NCBI RefSeq assembly: GCF_000346465.2
Contig: NC_034015.1
Span: 5,007,097 to 5,071,096, forward strand
DNA length: 64,000 nucleotides
Direction: 5' to 3'
From: Prunus persica
Taxonomy: Eukaryota; Streptophyta; Magnoliopsida; Rosales; Rosaceae
Every line of letters begins with the position of its first letter. Within the stretch, counting starts at the first letter, position 1. This document shows, piece after piece, positions 12,535 through 27,500 of this stretch. Below the pieces are notes generated by a model, which did no database searches, was not told the origin of the DNA, and saw nothing but the letters and a program-made list of their open reading frames with translations. Position numbers and translations under genes: made by a program.

Positions 12535-15500
12535 CAATCCCTAGAACCATACAATACACCAACTACTCCATTTCAGAACGAACTTCGTACGAACCTGAAT
12601 TGTTCAATTTCATGGACCAATCCATATCGAATTGAGTCCAAAACTTGGGGAACATCATAATATAGTGGGACAAGTCATTTGGTGGGGTTTGAGTGAAATC
12701 CAATCTCTAGAACGATGCAATACACCAACCACTCCATTTCATAACGAACTTCGGACAAACCTGAATTGTCCAATTTCATGGACCAATCGATGTCGGATTG
12801 AGTCCAAAACTTGGGGAACATCATAATATGGTGGGAGGAGCCATTTGGTGAGTTTTCATTTAAATCCAATGGCTAAAACTATGCAATACACCAACCACTC
12901 CATTTCATAATGAACTTCGTACGAAACTGAATTGTCCAATTTCATGGACCAATCGATGTCGGATTGAGTTCAAAACTTGGGGAACATCATAATACGGTGG
13001 GAGGAGCCATTTGGTGAGTTTTGAGTTAAATCCAATGGCTAAAACTATGCAATACACCAACCAACCCATTTCATAACGAACTTCTTACGAATTTGACTTG
13101 TCCAATTTCATGGACCAATCAATGTCAGATTGAGTCCAAAGCTTGGGGAACATCACAAATGTTGTGGGAGGAGTCAATTGGAGAGTTTTGAGTGAAATCC
13201 AATTACCAAAACTATGCAACACACCAACCACTCCATTTCTGAACGAACTTCGTACGAACCTGAATTGTCCGATTTCATGGACCAATCGATATCGAATTGA
13301 GTCCAAAACTTCGGGAAAGTCATAATATAGTGGGAGTAGTCATTTGGTGGGGTTTGAGTGAAAGCCAATCCCTAGAAATATGCAATACACCAAGTACTCC
13401 ATTTCATAACGAACTTCGTACGAACCTGAATTGTCCAATTTCATGGACCAATCGATACCGGATTGAGTCCAAAACCTGGGGAACATCATCATATGGTGGG
13501 AGGAGTCATTTGGTTACTTTTAAGTGAAATCCAATGGCTAAAACTATACAATACACCAACCACTCCATTTCACAACGAACTTCGTATGAACCTGAATTGT
13601 CCAATTTGATGGACCAATTGATATCGGATTGAGTCCAAAACTTGGGGAATATCATAATATGGTGCGAGGAGTCATTTGGTGGCTTTTGTGTGAAATCCAA
13701 TGGCTAAAACTTAGAAATACACAAACTACTCCATTTCATAATGAACTTCGTACGAACCTGAATTGTCCAATTTCATGGACTAATCGATATCTGATTGAGT
13801 CCAAAAGTTGGGGCAACAACATAATATGATGGGATGAGTCATTTGGGGACTTTTGATTGAAATCCAATGGCTAAAACTATACAATACACCAACCACTCCA
13901 TTTCACAACGAACTTCGTACGAACCAAAATTGTCCAATTGCATGGACCAATCGATATCGAATTGAGTCCAAAACTTGGGGAACAACATAATATGGTGGGA
14001 GGAGTCATTTGGTGGGTTTTGAGTGAAATCCAATCTCTAGAACAATGCAATACACCAATCACTCCATTTCAGAACGAACTTCGTACGATCCTGAATTGCC
14101 CAATTTCATGGATCAATCGATATTGGATTGAGTCCAAAACTTGGGGAACAACATAATATGGTGGGAGAAGTCATTTGGTGGCTTTTGAGTGAAATCCAAT
14201 GGCTAAAACTACGCAATACACCAACCACTCCATTTCGTAACGAACTTCGTATGAACCTGAATTGTCCATTTTCATGGACCAATCGATATCGGATTGAGTC
14301 CAAACCTTAGGGAACATCATAATAACGTGGGAGGAGTCAATTGGTGGGTTTTGAGTGAAATCCAATTTGTAGAACTGTGCCATACACCAACCACTCCATT
14401 TCATGACGAACTTTGTACGAAACTGAATTATCAAATTTCATGGACCAATCGAGATCGGATTGAGTCCAAAACTTGGGGAACACCATAATATGGTGGGAGG
14501 AGTCATTTGGTGGGTTTTGAGGGAAGTCCAATCCTTAGAACTATGCAATACAACAAGCACTCCATTAAATAACGAACTTCGTACGAACCTGAATTATCCA
14601 ATTTCATGGACCAATCGATATTGGATTGAGGCCAAAACTTGGGGAACATCATCATGTGGTGGGACGTGTCATTTGGTGACTTTTGAGTGAAATCCAATGG
14701 CTAAAACTACGCAATTCACCAACCACTTCATTTCGTAACGAACTTCGTATGAACCTGATTTGTCCTATTTCGTGGACCAGTCAATAACGAATTGAGTCCA
14801 AAACTTGGGAAATAACATAATATGGTGGGAGGAGTCATTTGGTGTCTTTTGAGTGAAATCCAATGGCTAAAACTACGCAATACACCAACCACTCCAATTC
14901 GTAACGAACTTCATATGAACCTGAATTGTCCATTTTCATGGACTAATCGATATCGGATTGAGTCCAAACCTTGGGGAACATCATAATAACGTGGGAGGAG
15001 TCATTTGGTGGGTTTTTAGTGAAATCCAATTTCTAGAATTATGCAAAACACCAACCACTCCATTTCTGAACGAACTTCGTATGAACCTAAATTGTCCAAT
15101 TTCATGGACTAATCCATATCGTTTGAGTCCAAATCTTCGGGAACTAAATAATATGGCGGGAGGAGTCATTTGGTGGGTTTTGAGTGAAATTCAATCTCTA
15201 CAACTATGCAATACACCAACCACCCCATTTCAGAACGAACTTCGTACGATCCTGAATTGTCCAATTTCATAGACCAATCCATATTCGATTGAGTCCAAAA
15301 CTTGGGGAACATCATAATATGGTGGGAGGAGTCATTTGGTGGGTTTTGAGTGAAGTCCAATCCCAAGACCTATGCAATACAGCAAGCACTCTACTAAATA
15401 ACGAACTTCGTACGAACCTGAATTGTCCAATTTCATGGACCAATCGATATTGGATTGAGTCCAAAACTTGGGGAACACCATCATATGGTTTGAGGTGTCA

Positions 15501-18500
15501 TTTGGCGACTTTTGAGTGAAATACAACGGCTAAAACTATGCAATATACCAACCACTTCATTTCGTAATAAACTTCGTATGAACCTGATTTGTCCAATTTG
15601 ATGGACCAATCGATATCGGATGGAGCCCAAAACTTGGGGAACAACATAATATGGTGGGAGAAGTCATTTGGTGGCTTTTGAGTGACATGCAATGGCTAAA
15701 ACTACGCAATACACCAACCACTCCATTTCTTAACGAACTTTCTATGAACCTGAATTGTCCATTTTCATGGACCAATCGATATCGGATTGAGTCCAAAACT
15801 TGGGCAACATCATAATATGGTGGGAGGAGTCATTTGGTGGGTTTTGAGTGGAATCCAATTTCTAGAACTATGCAACACACCAACCACTCCATTTCAGAAC
15901 GAACCTAAATTGTTCAATTTCATGGACCAATCGATATCTGATTGAGTCCAAAACTTGGGGAACATCATAATATGGTGGGAGAGTCATCTGGTGGCTTTTG
16001 GGTCAAATCCAACGGCTAAAACTACGCAATACACCAATCACTCCATTTTTGAACGAACTTCGTACGATCCTGAATTGTCCAATTTCATGGACCAATCCAT
16101 ATCGGATTGAGTCCAAAACTTGGGGAACATCATAATATGGTGGAAGGAGTCATTTGGTGGGTTTTGAACGAAATCCAATCTCTGGAACTATGCAATACAC
16201 CAATCACTCCATTTCATAATTAACTTCGTATGAACATGAATTGTCCAATTTCATGGACCTATCGATATCGGATTGAGTCCAAAACTTGGGGAACATCATA
16301 GTATGGTGGGAGGAGTCATATGGTGACTTTTGAGTGAAATCGAATGGCTAAAACTATGCAATACACCAACCACTCCATTTCAAAACGATCTTCGTATGAA
16401 ACTGAATTGTCCAATTTCATGGACCAATCGATATCGGATTGAGTCCAAAACTTGGTGAACATCATAATATGATGGGAGAAGTCATTTTGTGGGTTCTGAG
16501 TGAAATCCTATGGCTACAACTATGCAATGCACGAACCACACCATTTCATAACGAACTTCGTACGAACCTGAATTGTCGAATTTAATTGACCAATCGATAC
16601 CGGATTGAGTCCAAAACTTGGGAAACATCGTAACATGGTGGGAGGATTCATTTGGCGGGTTTTGAGTGAAATCCAATTTCTAGAACTTTGCAATACACCA
16701 ACCACTCTATTTCAGAACGAACTTCGTACGAACCTAAATTGTCCAATTTGATGGACCAATCGATATCGGATTCAGTCCAAAACTTGGGGAACAACATAAT
16801 ATGGTGGCAGGAGTCATTTGGTGACTTTTCAGTGAAATCCAATGGGTAAAACTTTGAAATACACAAACCCCTCCATTTCAGAACGAACTTCGTACGAACC
16901 TGAATTGTCCAATTTCACAGACCAATCGAGATAGGATTGAGTCCAAAACTTGGGGAACAACATAATATGGTGGGAGGTGTCACTTGGTGGGTTTTGAGTG
17001 AGATTGAATCTCTAGAACTATGCAATACACCAACCACTTCAGTTCAGAATCAACTTCGTACGAACCATAATTGTCCAATTTCATGGACCAATCCATATCG
17101 GATTGAGTCCAAAACTTGGGGAACATCATAATATGGTGGCAGGAGTCATTTGGTGGGTTTTGAGTGAAATCGAATCTCTAGAACTATGCAATACACCAGG
17201 CACCCCCTTTTAGAACGAACTTCGTATGAACATAAATTGTCCAATTTCATGGACCAATCGATATCGGATTGAGTCCAAAACTTGGGGTACATCGTAATAT
17301 GGTGGGAGGAGACATTTGGTGGGTTCTGAGTAAAATCCAATGGCTAAAACTACGCAATACACGAACCACTTCATTTCGTAACGAACTTCGTATGAACCCG
17401 AATTGTCCAATTCGATGGAGTAATCGATATCGGATTGAGTCCAAAACTTCGGGAACATCATAATATGGTGGGAATAGTCATTTGGTGGGTTTTGAGTGAA
17501 ATCCAATCCCTACAACTATGAAATACACCAACCACTCCATTTCACAACGAACTTCGTACGAACCAGAATTGTCCAATTTCATGGTCCAATCGATATCGGA
17601 TTGAGCCCAAAACTTGGGGAACACCATAATATGGTTGGAGAGTCATTTGTGTGTTTTGAGTGAAATCCAATCTCTAGAACTATGCAATATACTAACCAAT
17701 CCATTTCATAACGAACTTCGTACAAACCTGAATTGTCAAATTTCAGGGACCAATGGTTATCGGATTGAGTCCAAAACTTGGGGAATGCCATAATATGGTG
17801 AGAGGAGTCATTTGGTGGGTTTTGAGTGAAGTCCAATCCCTACAACTATGTAATAAACCAAGCACTCTATTTCATAACGAACTTCGTACGAACCTGAATT
17901 GTCCGATTTCATGGACCAATGATATCGGATTGAGTCCAAAACATGGGGAACATCATAATATGGTGGGAGGAGTCATTTAGTTGGTTTTGAGTGAAATCCA
18001 ATGGCTAAAACTACGCAATACATCAACCACTTCATTTCATAATGAACTTCGTGCGAACCTGAATTGTCCAATTTCATGGACCAATCGATATCGAATTGAG
18101 TATAAAACTTGGGGAACATCATAATATGATGGGAGAAGTCATTTTGTGGGTTCCGAGTGAAATCCAATGGCTACAAATATGCAATACACCAACCACTCCA
18201 TTTCATACTGAACTTCGTACGAACCTGAATTCTCTAATTTCATGGACCAATCGATATCGGATTGAGTACAAAACTTAGGGAACATCATAATATGATGGGT
18301 GGAGTCTTTTTGTCAGTTTTGAATGAAATTCAATCTCTAGAAATATGCAATACACCAACCACTCCATTTGAAAACGAACTTCGTACGAACCTGAATTGTC
18401 CAATTTCATGGACCAATCGATAACGGATTGAGTAGAAAACTTGAGGAACATCATAACATGATGGGTGCAGTCATTTGGCCAGTTTTCAATGAAATTCATT

Positions 18501-21500
18501 GACTAAAACTATGCAATACACCAACCACTCCATTTCATAACGAACTTTGTACGAACCTATATTGTTCAATTTCATGGACCAATCGATATCGGATTGGGTT
18601 CAAAACTTGGGGAACATCATAATATGGTGGGAAGAATCATTTGATGGGTTTTGAGGAAAATCCAATCTCGAAAACTATGCAATACACCAACCACTCCATT
18701 TCGTGACAAACTACGTACGAACCTGAATTGTCCAATTTCATTGACTAATCGATATCGGATTGAGTACAAAACTTGGGGAACAACATAATATGGTGGGAGG
18801 AGTCATTTGGTGAGTTTTGAGTGAAATCCAATGGCTACAACTATGCAATACACCAGCCACTCCATTTCGTAACAAACTTCATACGAACCTGAATTGTACA
18901 AATTCATGGACCAATCAATAACGGATTGAGTACAAAACTTGGGGAACATCATAATATATGATGGGTGGAGTCATTTGGTGAGTTTTTAATCAAATCCAAT
19001 TGCTAAAACTATGCAATACACCACCCACTCCATTTCATAATGAACTTCGTACGAACTTGAATTGTCCTATTTCATGGACCAATCGATATCGGATTGAGTG
19101 AACCCCACTTGCCAAAACTATGCAATACACCAACCGCTCCGTTAGAGAACGAACTTCGTACGAACATGAATCGTATAAACATCACAATATGGTGGGAGGA
19201 GTCACATGGTGAGTTTTGAGAGAAATCCAATGCCTAAAAGAATGCAGTACACCAACCACTCGCTTTCATAACGAACTCCGTACCAACTTGAATTGTCCGA
19301 TTTCATGGACCAATCGATATCGGATTGAGTCCAAAACATGGGGAACACCCTAATATGGTGGGAAGAGTCATTTGGTGACTTTTGAATGAAATCCAATGGC
19401 TAAAACTATGCAATAACCGACCACTCCATTTCAAAGCGAACATCGTACGAACCTGAATTGTCCGATGTGATGGGCCAATCGATATCGGATTGAGTATAAA
19501 ACTTGGGGAACATCATAATATGATGGCGGGAGTCATTTTGTGAGTTTTGAATGAAATCCAATCTCTAGAACTATGCAATACACCAACCACTCTATTTCAT
19601 ACTAAACTTTGTACGAACATGAATTGTCCATTTTCATGGACCAGTCCATATCTGATTGAGTACAGAACTTGTGGAACATCATAACTTGATGGGCGGAGTC
19701 ATGTGGTGAGTTTTGAATCAAATCCAATGGCTAAAACTATGCAATACACCACCCACTCCATTTTATAACGAACTTCGTACGAACCTGAATTGTCCAATTT
19801 CATGGACCAATCGATATCGGATTGAGTACAAAACTTGGGGAACATCATAACATGACGGGTGGAGTCATTTGGTTAGTTATGAATGAAATCCAATCTCCAG
19901 AACTATGCAATACACCAACCACTCCATTTCATACTATACTTCGTACAAACATGAATTGTCCAATTTCATGGGCCAATCCATATCGGGTTGAGTACAAAAC
20001 TTGGGGAACATCATAATATGGTGGAAGGAGTCATTTGGTGGGTTTTGAATGAAATCCAATCTCTAGAACTATGCAATACACCAACCACTCCATTTCGTAA
20101 CGAACTTCGTACGAACCTAAATTGTCCAATTTCATGGACCAATCAATATCAGATTAAGTCCAAAACTTGGGTAACATCATACTATGGTGGGAGGAGTCAT
20201 TTGGTGGGTTTTGAGTGAAATCCCATCTCTAGAACTATGCAATACACTAACCACTCCATTTCGTAACAAACTTCATATGAACCTGAATTGTACAAATTCG
20301 TGGACTAATCGATAACGGATTGAGTACAAAACTTGGGGAACATTATAATATATAATGGGTGGAGTCATTTGGTGAGTTTTGAATCAAATCCAAATGCTAA
20401 AACAATGCAATACACCACCCACTCCATTTCAGAATGAACTTCGTACGAACCTGAATTGTCCAATTTCATGGACCAATCGATATCGGATTGAGTGAACCCC
20501 ACTTGCCAAAACTTTGCACCACACCATCCACTCCATTAGAGAACGAACTTCGTACAAACATGAGTAGTATAAACATCACAATATGGTGGGAGGAGTCATA
20601 TGGTGAGTCTTGAGAGAAATTCAATGCTTAAAACAATGCAATACACCAACCACTCCCTTTCAGAACGAACTTCGTACGAACTTGAATTGTCCAATTTCAT
20701 GTACCAATCGATATCGGATTGAGTCCAAAACATGGGGAACACCCTAATATGGTGGGAGGAGTCATTTGGTGACTTTTGAGTGAAATCGAACGGCTAAAGC
20801 TATGCAATACACAGACCACTCCATTTCAGACCGAACATCGTAGGAACCTGAATTGTCCGATGTCATGGACCAATCGATATCGGATTGAGTCCAACACATG
20901 GGGAACATCATAATATGGAGGGGAGAGTCATTTGGTGAGTTGAGAGCGAAATCCAACGTCTAATACTGTGCAATACACCGACCACTCCGTTTCAGAATGA
21001 ACTTTGTACGAACCTGGATTGTCCCATTTAATGGACCAATCGATAGCGGACTGAGTCCAAAACTTGGGGAACATCATAACATGGTGGGAGGAGTTATTTG
21101 GTGAGTTTTGAGTGAAATACAATGGCTAAAACTATGCAGTACACCAATCACTCCATTTCAGAACGAACTTCTTACGCACCTGAATTGTCCGACGTCCACC
21201 ACCAATCAATATCGGATTGAATCCAAAACTTGGGGAACATCATAATACAGTGGGAGGAGTCATTTGGTGCGTTTTGAGTGAAATCCAATCTCCAGAACAA
21301 TGCAATACACCAACCACTCCATTTCAGAGAAAACTTCGTACGAACCTGGATTGTCCCATTTCATGGACTAATCGATAGCAGACTGAGTCCAAAACTTGGA
21401 GAACATCATAATATGGTGGGAGGAGTTATTTGGTGAGTTTTGAGCAAAATCCAATGGCTAAAACTATGCAATACGCCAATCACTCCATTTCAGTACGAGC

Positions 21501-24500
21501 TTCTTACGCACCTGAATTGTCCGACGGCCTCCACCGATCAACATCGGATTGAATCCAAAATGTGGGGAACATCATAATACAGTGGGAGGAGTCATTTGGT
21601 GGGTTTTGAGTGAAATCCAATCTCTAGAACTATACAATACACCAACCACACCATTTCTGAACGAACATCGTACGAACCTGAATTGTCCAATTTCATAGAC
21701 CAATCGATATCGGACTGAGTCCAAAACTTGGGGAACATCATAATGTTGTGGGAGGAGCCATTTGGTGAGTTTTGAGTGAATTCTAATTGCCAAAACTATG
21801 CAATACACCAACCACTCCATTTCATAATGAACTTCGTACGAACCAAAATTGTCCGATTTCATGGACTAATCGATATCGAATTGAGTCCAAAACTTGGGGA
21901 ACATCATAATATAGTGGGAGGAGTCATTTGGTGGGGTTCAAGTGAAATCCAGTCTCTATAACTATACAATACACCAACCACTCCATTTTGAAACGAACTT
22001 CGTAGGAACCTGAATTGTCCAATTTCAGGGACCAATCGATATCGAATTGAGACCAGAACTTGGGGAACATCCTAATATTGTGGGACGAGCCATTTGGTGA
22101 GTTTTGAGTGAAATCCAATTGCCAAAACTTTGTAATACACCAACTAATCCATTTCACAACGAACTTCGTATGAACCTGAATTGTCCAATTCCAAAGACCA
22201 ATCGATATCAGATTGAGTCTAACACTTGGGAAACATCATAATATTATGGGAGGAGTCATTTGGGGGGGTTTGAGTGAAATCCAATCTCTTGAACTATACA
22301 ATACACCAACCACTCCATTTCGGAACGAACTTCCTACGTACCTGACTTGTCCAATTTCTTCGATCAATCGATATCGGATTGAGTCCAAAACTTGGGGAAT
22401 ATCATAATATTGTGGGAGGAGTCATTTGGTGTTGTTTGAGTGAAATCCAATCTCTAGAACTATACAATACACCAACCACTATATTTCAGAACGAACTTCT
22501 TACGAACCTGAAATGTCCAATTTCATTGACCAAGCGATATTGGATTGGGTCCAAAACTTGGGGAACATCATAATAATGTGGGAGGAGTTATTTGGTCGGT
22601 TTTGAGTGAAATCCAATCTCTACAACTATACAATACACCAACCATTCCATTTTAGAACAAACTACGTATGAACCTGAATTGTCCGATTTCATGGGCCAAT
22701 CGATATCGGATTGAATACAAAACTTGGGGAACATCATAATATGTTTGGAGGAGTCATATGGTGAGTTTTGAGTGAAATCCAATGGCTAAAACTATGCAAT
22801 AAACCAACTACTCCATTTCATAAAGAACTTCGTGCGAACCTGAATTGTCCAATTTCATGGACCAATCGATATCAGATTGAGTCCAAAACTTGGGGAACAT
22901 CCTAATATTGTGGCAGGGGTCATTTGGTGGGTTTGGAATGAATTCGAATCTCTACAACTATACAGTACACCAACCACTCCATTTTAGAAGACACTTCGTA
23001 CGAACCTGAATTTTCCGACTTCATGGACCAATTGATATCGGATTGAGTCCAAAACCTGGGGAACATCATAATATGGTAGGAGGAGTCATTTGGTGGGTTT
23101 TGAGTGAAATCCAATCTCTAGAACTATAGAATACACCAACTACTCCATTTTAGAACGAACTTCGTACGAACATGAATTGCCCGACTAAATGGACCGATCG
23201 ATATCGGATTGTGCCCAAAACTTGAGGAACATCATAATACGGTGGGAGGAGTCATTTGATGTGTTTTGAGTGAAATCCAACCTCTAGAACTATCGAATAC
23301 ACCAACCACTCCATTTTAGAACGAACTTCGTACGAACATGAATTGTCCGACTGAATGGACCAATCGATATCGGATTGTGCCCAAAACTTGAGGAACATCA
23401 AAATATGGTGGGAGGAGTCATTTGATGTGTTTTGAAAGAAGTCCAATGGATAAAACTGTGCAATACACCAACCATTCCATTTCATAACAAACTTCATACG
23501 AACCGGAATTGTCCAATTTCATGGACCAATCCATATCGGATTGAGTCCAAAACTTGGGGGACAACATAATATTGTGGGAGGATTCATTTGGTGGGTTTTG
23601 AGTGAAATCCAATTGCCAAAACTATGCAATACACCAACCACTCCATTTGAAAACGAACTTGAATTGTCCAATTTCTGGGACCAATCGATATCGGATTGAG
23701 TCCAAAACATGGGGAACATCGTAATGTTGTGGGAGGAGTCGTTTGGTGAGTTTTGAGTGAAATCCAATTGCCAAAACTATGCAATACACCAACGACCCCA
23801 TTTCACAACGACCTTCGTACGAACCTAAATTGTCCGATTTCATGGACTAATCAATATCGGATTGAGTCCAAAACTTGGGGAACATCATAATATGGTGGGA
23901 GGAGTCATTTGGTGAGTATTGAGCGAAATCCAACGGCTAAAACTATGCAATACACTGACCACTTCATTAGAGAACGAACTTGGTATGAACATGAATAATC
24001 CAATTTCAAAGACCAATCGATACCGGATGGAGTCCAAAACTTGGGGAACATCATAATATTGTGGGTGGAGTCATTTGGTGAGATTTGAGTGAATCCAATT
24101 GCTAAAACTATGCAATACACCAACCACTCCATTTCATAACGAACTTCGTACCAACTTGAACTGTCCAATTTCATGGACCAGTCGATATCGGATTGAGTCC
24201 AAAACTCGGGGAACATCATAATATGGTGGGAGAAGTCATTTGGTGAGTTTTGAGTGAAATCCAATGGCTAAAACTACGCAATACACCAACCACTCCGTTT
24301 CATAATGAACTTCGTACGAAACTGAATTATCCGATTTTGTGGACCAATCGATGTCAGATTGATTCTAACACTTGGGGAACATTATAATACAATGGGAGGA
24401 GTCATTTGGCCGGGTTTGAGTGAAATCCAATCTCTAGAACTAGATAATACACCTACCACTCCATTTCAGAATGAAGTTCGTAAGAACTTGAATTGTCCAA

Positions 24501-27500
24501 TTCCACGGACCAATCGATATCGAATTGAGTACAAAACTTGGGGAACATCATAATATGGTGGGTAGAGTTATATGGTGAGTTTTAGCGAAATGCAATGGCT
24601 AAAACTACGCAGTACACCAACCACTCCATTTCAGGACGAACTTTGTGCGAACCTGAATTGTCCAATTTCATGGAACAATCGATATTGAATAGAGTCCAAA
24701 ACTTGGGGAACATAATAATATTGTGGGAGGAGTCATTTGGTGAATTTTGAGTGAAATCCAATTGCCAAAACTATGCAATACACCAACAACTACATTTCAG
24801 AACGAACTTCATACGAACCTGAATTGTCCTATTTCAGGGACCAATCGATGTCGGATTCAGTCCAAAACTTGAGGATCATCGTAATATATGGTGGAAAGAG
24901 TCATTTGGTGAGTTTTGAGTGAAATCCATTGGCCAAAACTATACAATACACCAACAACTCCATTTCAGAACGAACTTCGTACGAACCTGAATCCTCCGAT
25001 TTTATGGACCAATAGATATCAGATTGGGTCCAAAACATAGGGAACATCGTAAGATGGTGGGAGGAGTCGTATGGTGAGTTTTAAGTGAAATCCAATGGCA
25101 AAAACTATGCAATACACGACCTACTCCATTTTATAAGGACCTTCGTACGATTGTTAATTGTCGAATTTTGAGACCAATCGAGATCGAATTGAGACCAAAA
25201 CTTGGGGAACATCATAATCTAGTGGGGGGAGTCATTTGGTGGGTTTTGGGTGAAATCCAATAGCAAACACAATAAAATACATCAACCACTCCATTAGAGA
25301 ACGAACTTCATAGGAACATGAATACTCTAATTTCTTAGACCAATCGATATCGGATTGGGCCCAAAACTTTGGGAACATCATAGTATGGTGGGAGGAGTCA
25401 TTTGGAGAGTTTTGAGTGATATCCAATGGCTAAAACTATGCAATACACAAACCACTCCATTTCAGAACGAACTTCGTACGAACCTGAATTGTCCAATTTC
25501 TTGGACCAATCGATATCGGATTGAATCCAAAACTTGGGGAATATCATAACATTGTGGGAGAAGTCATTTGGTCAGTTTCTAGTGAAATCCAATTGCCAAA
25601 ACTGTTCAACATACCAATCACTCCATTAGAGAACGAACTTCGTATGAACATCAATTGTCCAATTTCGTGGACCAGTTGATATCGGAATGGGTCCAAAACT
25701 TGGCGAACTTCATAATATGGTGGAAGGACTCATTTGGTGAGTTTTGAGTGAAATCCAATGGCTTAAACAATGCAATACACCAACCACTCCAATTTATAAC
25801 GAACTTCGTACGAACCTTAATTGTCCAATTTCATGGACGAATTGATATCGAATTTAGTCCAAAACTTGGGGAAGATCATAATATTGTGGAAGGAGTCATT
25901 TGGTCCTTTTTGGGTGAAATCCCATAGTAAAAACTATGAAATACACCAACCACTCCATTAGAGAATGAACTTCGTACGAACATGAATAGTCCAATTTGTT
26001 GAACCAGTCAATATCGGATTGAGCCCAAAACTTGGGAACATCATAATATGGTGGGAGGAGTCATTTCATGAGTTTTCGGCGAAATCAAATGGCTAAAACT
26101 ATACAATACACCAACCACTCCAATTTATAACGAACTTCTTACGAACCTTAATTGCCCAATTTCATGGACCAATCGATATCGGATTGAGTCAAAAATTTGA
26201 GGAACATCATAATGTTGTGGGAGGAGTCATTTGGTGAGTTTTGAGTGAAATCCAATTGCCAAAATTGTTCAACATACCAATCACTCCATTAGAGAACGAA
26301 CTTTGTACGAACTTGAATTGTCCGATTTCGTGGACCAGTTGATATCAGATTGAGTCCAAAACTTGTCGAACTTCATAATATGGAGGGAGGAGTCATTTGG
26401 TGAGTTTTGAGTGAAATCCAATGGCTGAAACTGTGCAATAAACCAACCACTCCAATTTATAACGAACTTCGTACAAACCTTAATTGTCCAATGTCATGGA
26501 CCAATCGATATCGGATTTAGTCCTACACTTGGGGAACATCAAAATATAGTGGGAGGAGTCATTTGGTAAATCCAATCCGTAGAACTACGCAATACGCAAA
26601 CCACTCCATTTTAGAATGCACTTCGTACAAACCTGTATTGTCCAATTTCATGGACCAATCGATATCGGATTGGGTCAAAAACTTGGGAACATGATAATAT
26701 GGTGGGAGGTGTCATTTGGAGGGTTTTGAGTGAAATCCAATCTCTAGAACTATACAATACACCAACCACTCCATTTCTGAACAAACTTCGTATGAACTTG
26801 AATTGTCCAATTTCATGGACCAATCAAAACTGGATTGAGTCCAAAACTTGAGGAACATCATAATATTGTGGGAGGAGTCATTTGGTGGGGTTTGAGTGAA
26901 ATCGAATCTGTAGAACTATGCAATACACCAACCACTCCATTTCTGAACAAACTTCGTACGAACGTGAATAGTCCAATTTCTTGGATCAATGAATATCGAA
27001 TTGATCCCAAAACTTGGGGAACATCATTATATGGTGGAAGAAGTGATTTGGTTAGTTTTGAGCGAAATCCAATGGCTAAAACTATGCAATACACAAACTA
27101 CTCCATTTCAGAACAAACTTCGTACGAACCTGAGTCATTTGCTGAGTTTTGAGTGAAATCCAATCTCTAGAACTATAGCACACACCAACCACTACATTTC
27201 AGAACGAACTTCATACAAACTTGAATTGTCCAATTTCAAGGAAAAATCGATATCGGATTGGATCCAAAACTTGAGGAATATCATAATATGGTGGGAGGAG
27301 TCATTTGGAGAGTTTTGAACAGAATCCAATTGCCAAAACTATGAAATACACCAACCACTCCATTTCGGAACGAACTTCGTTCGAAACTGAATTGTCTGAT
27401 TTCATGCACCAATCAATATCAGATTCAGTTCAAAACTTGGGGAACATCATAATATTGTGGGAGGAGTCATTTGGGGGGTTTTGAGTGAAATCCAATCACT

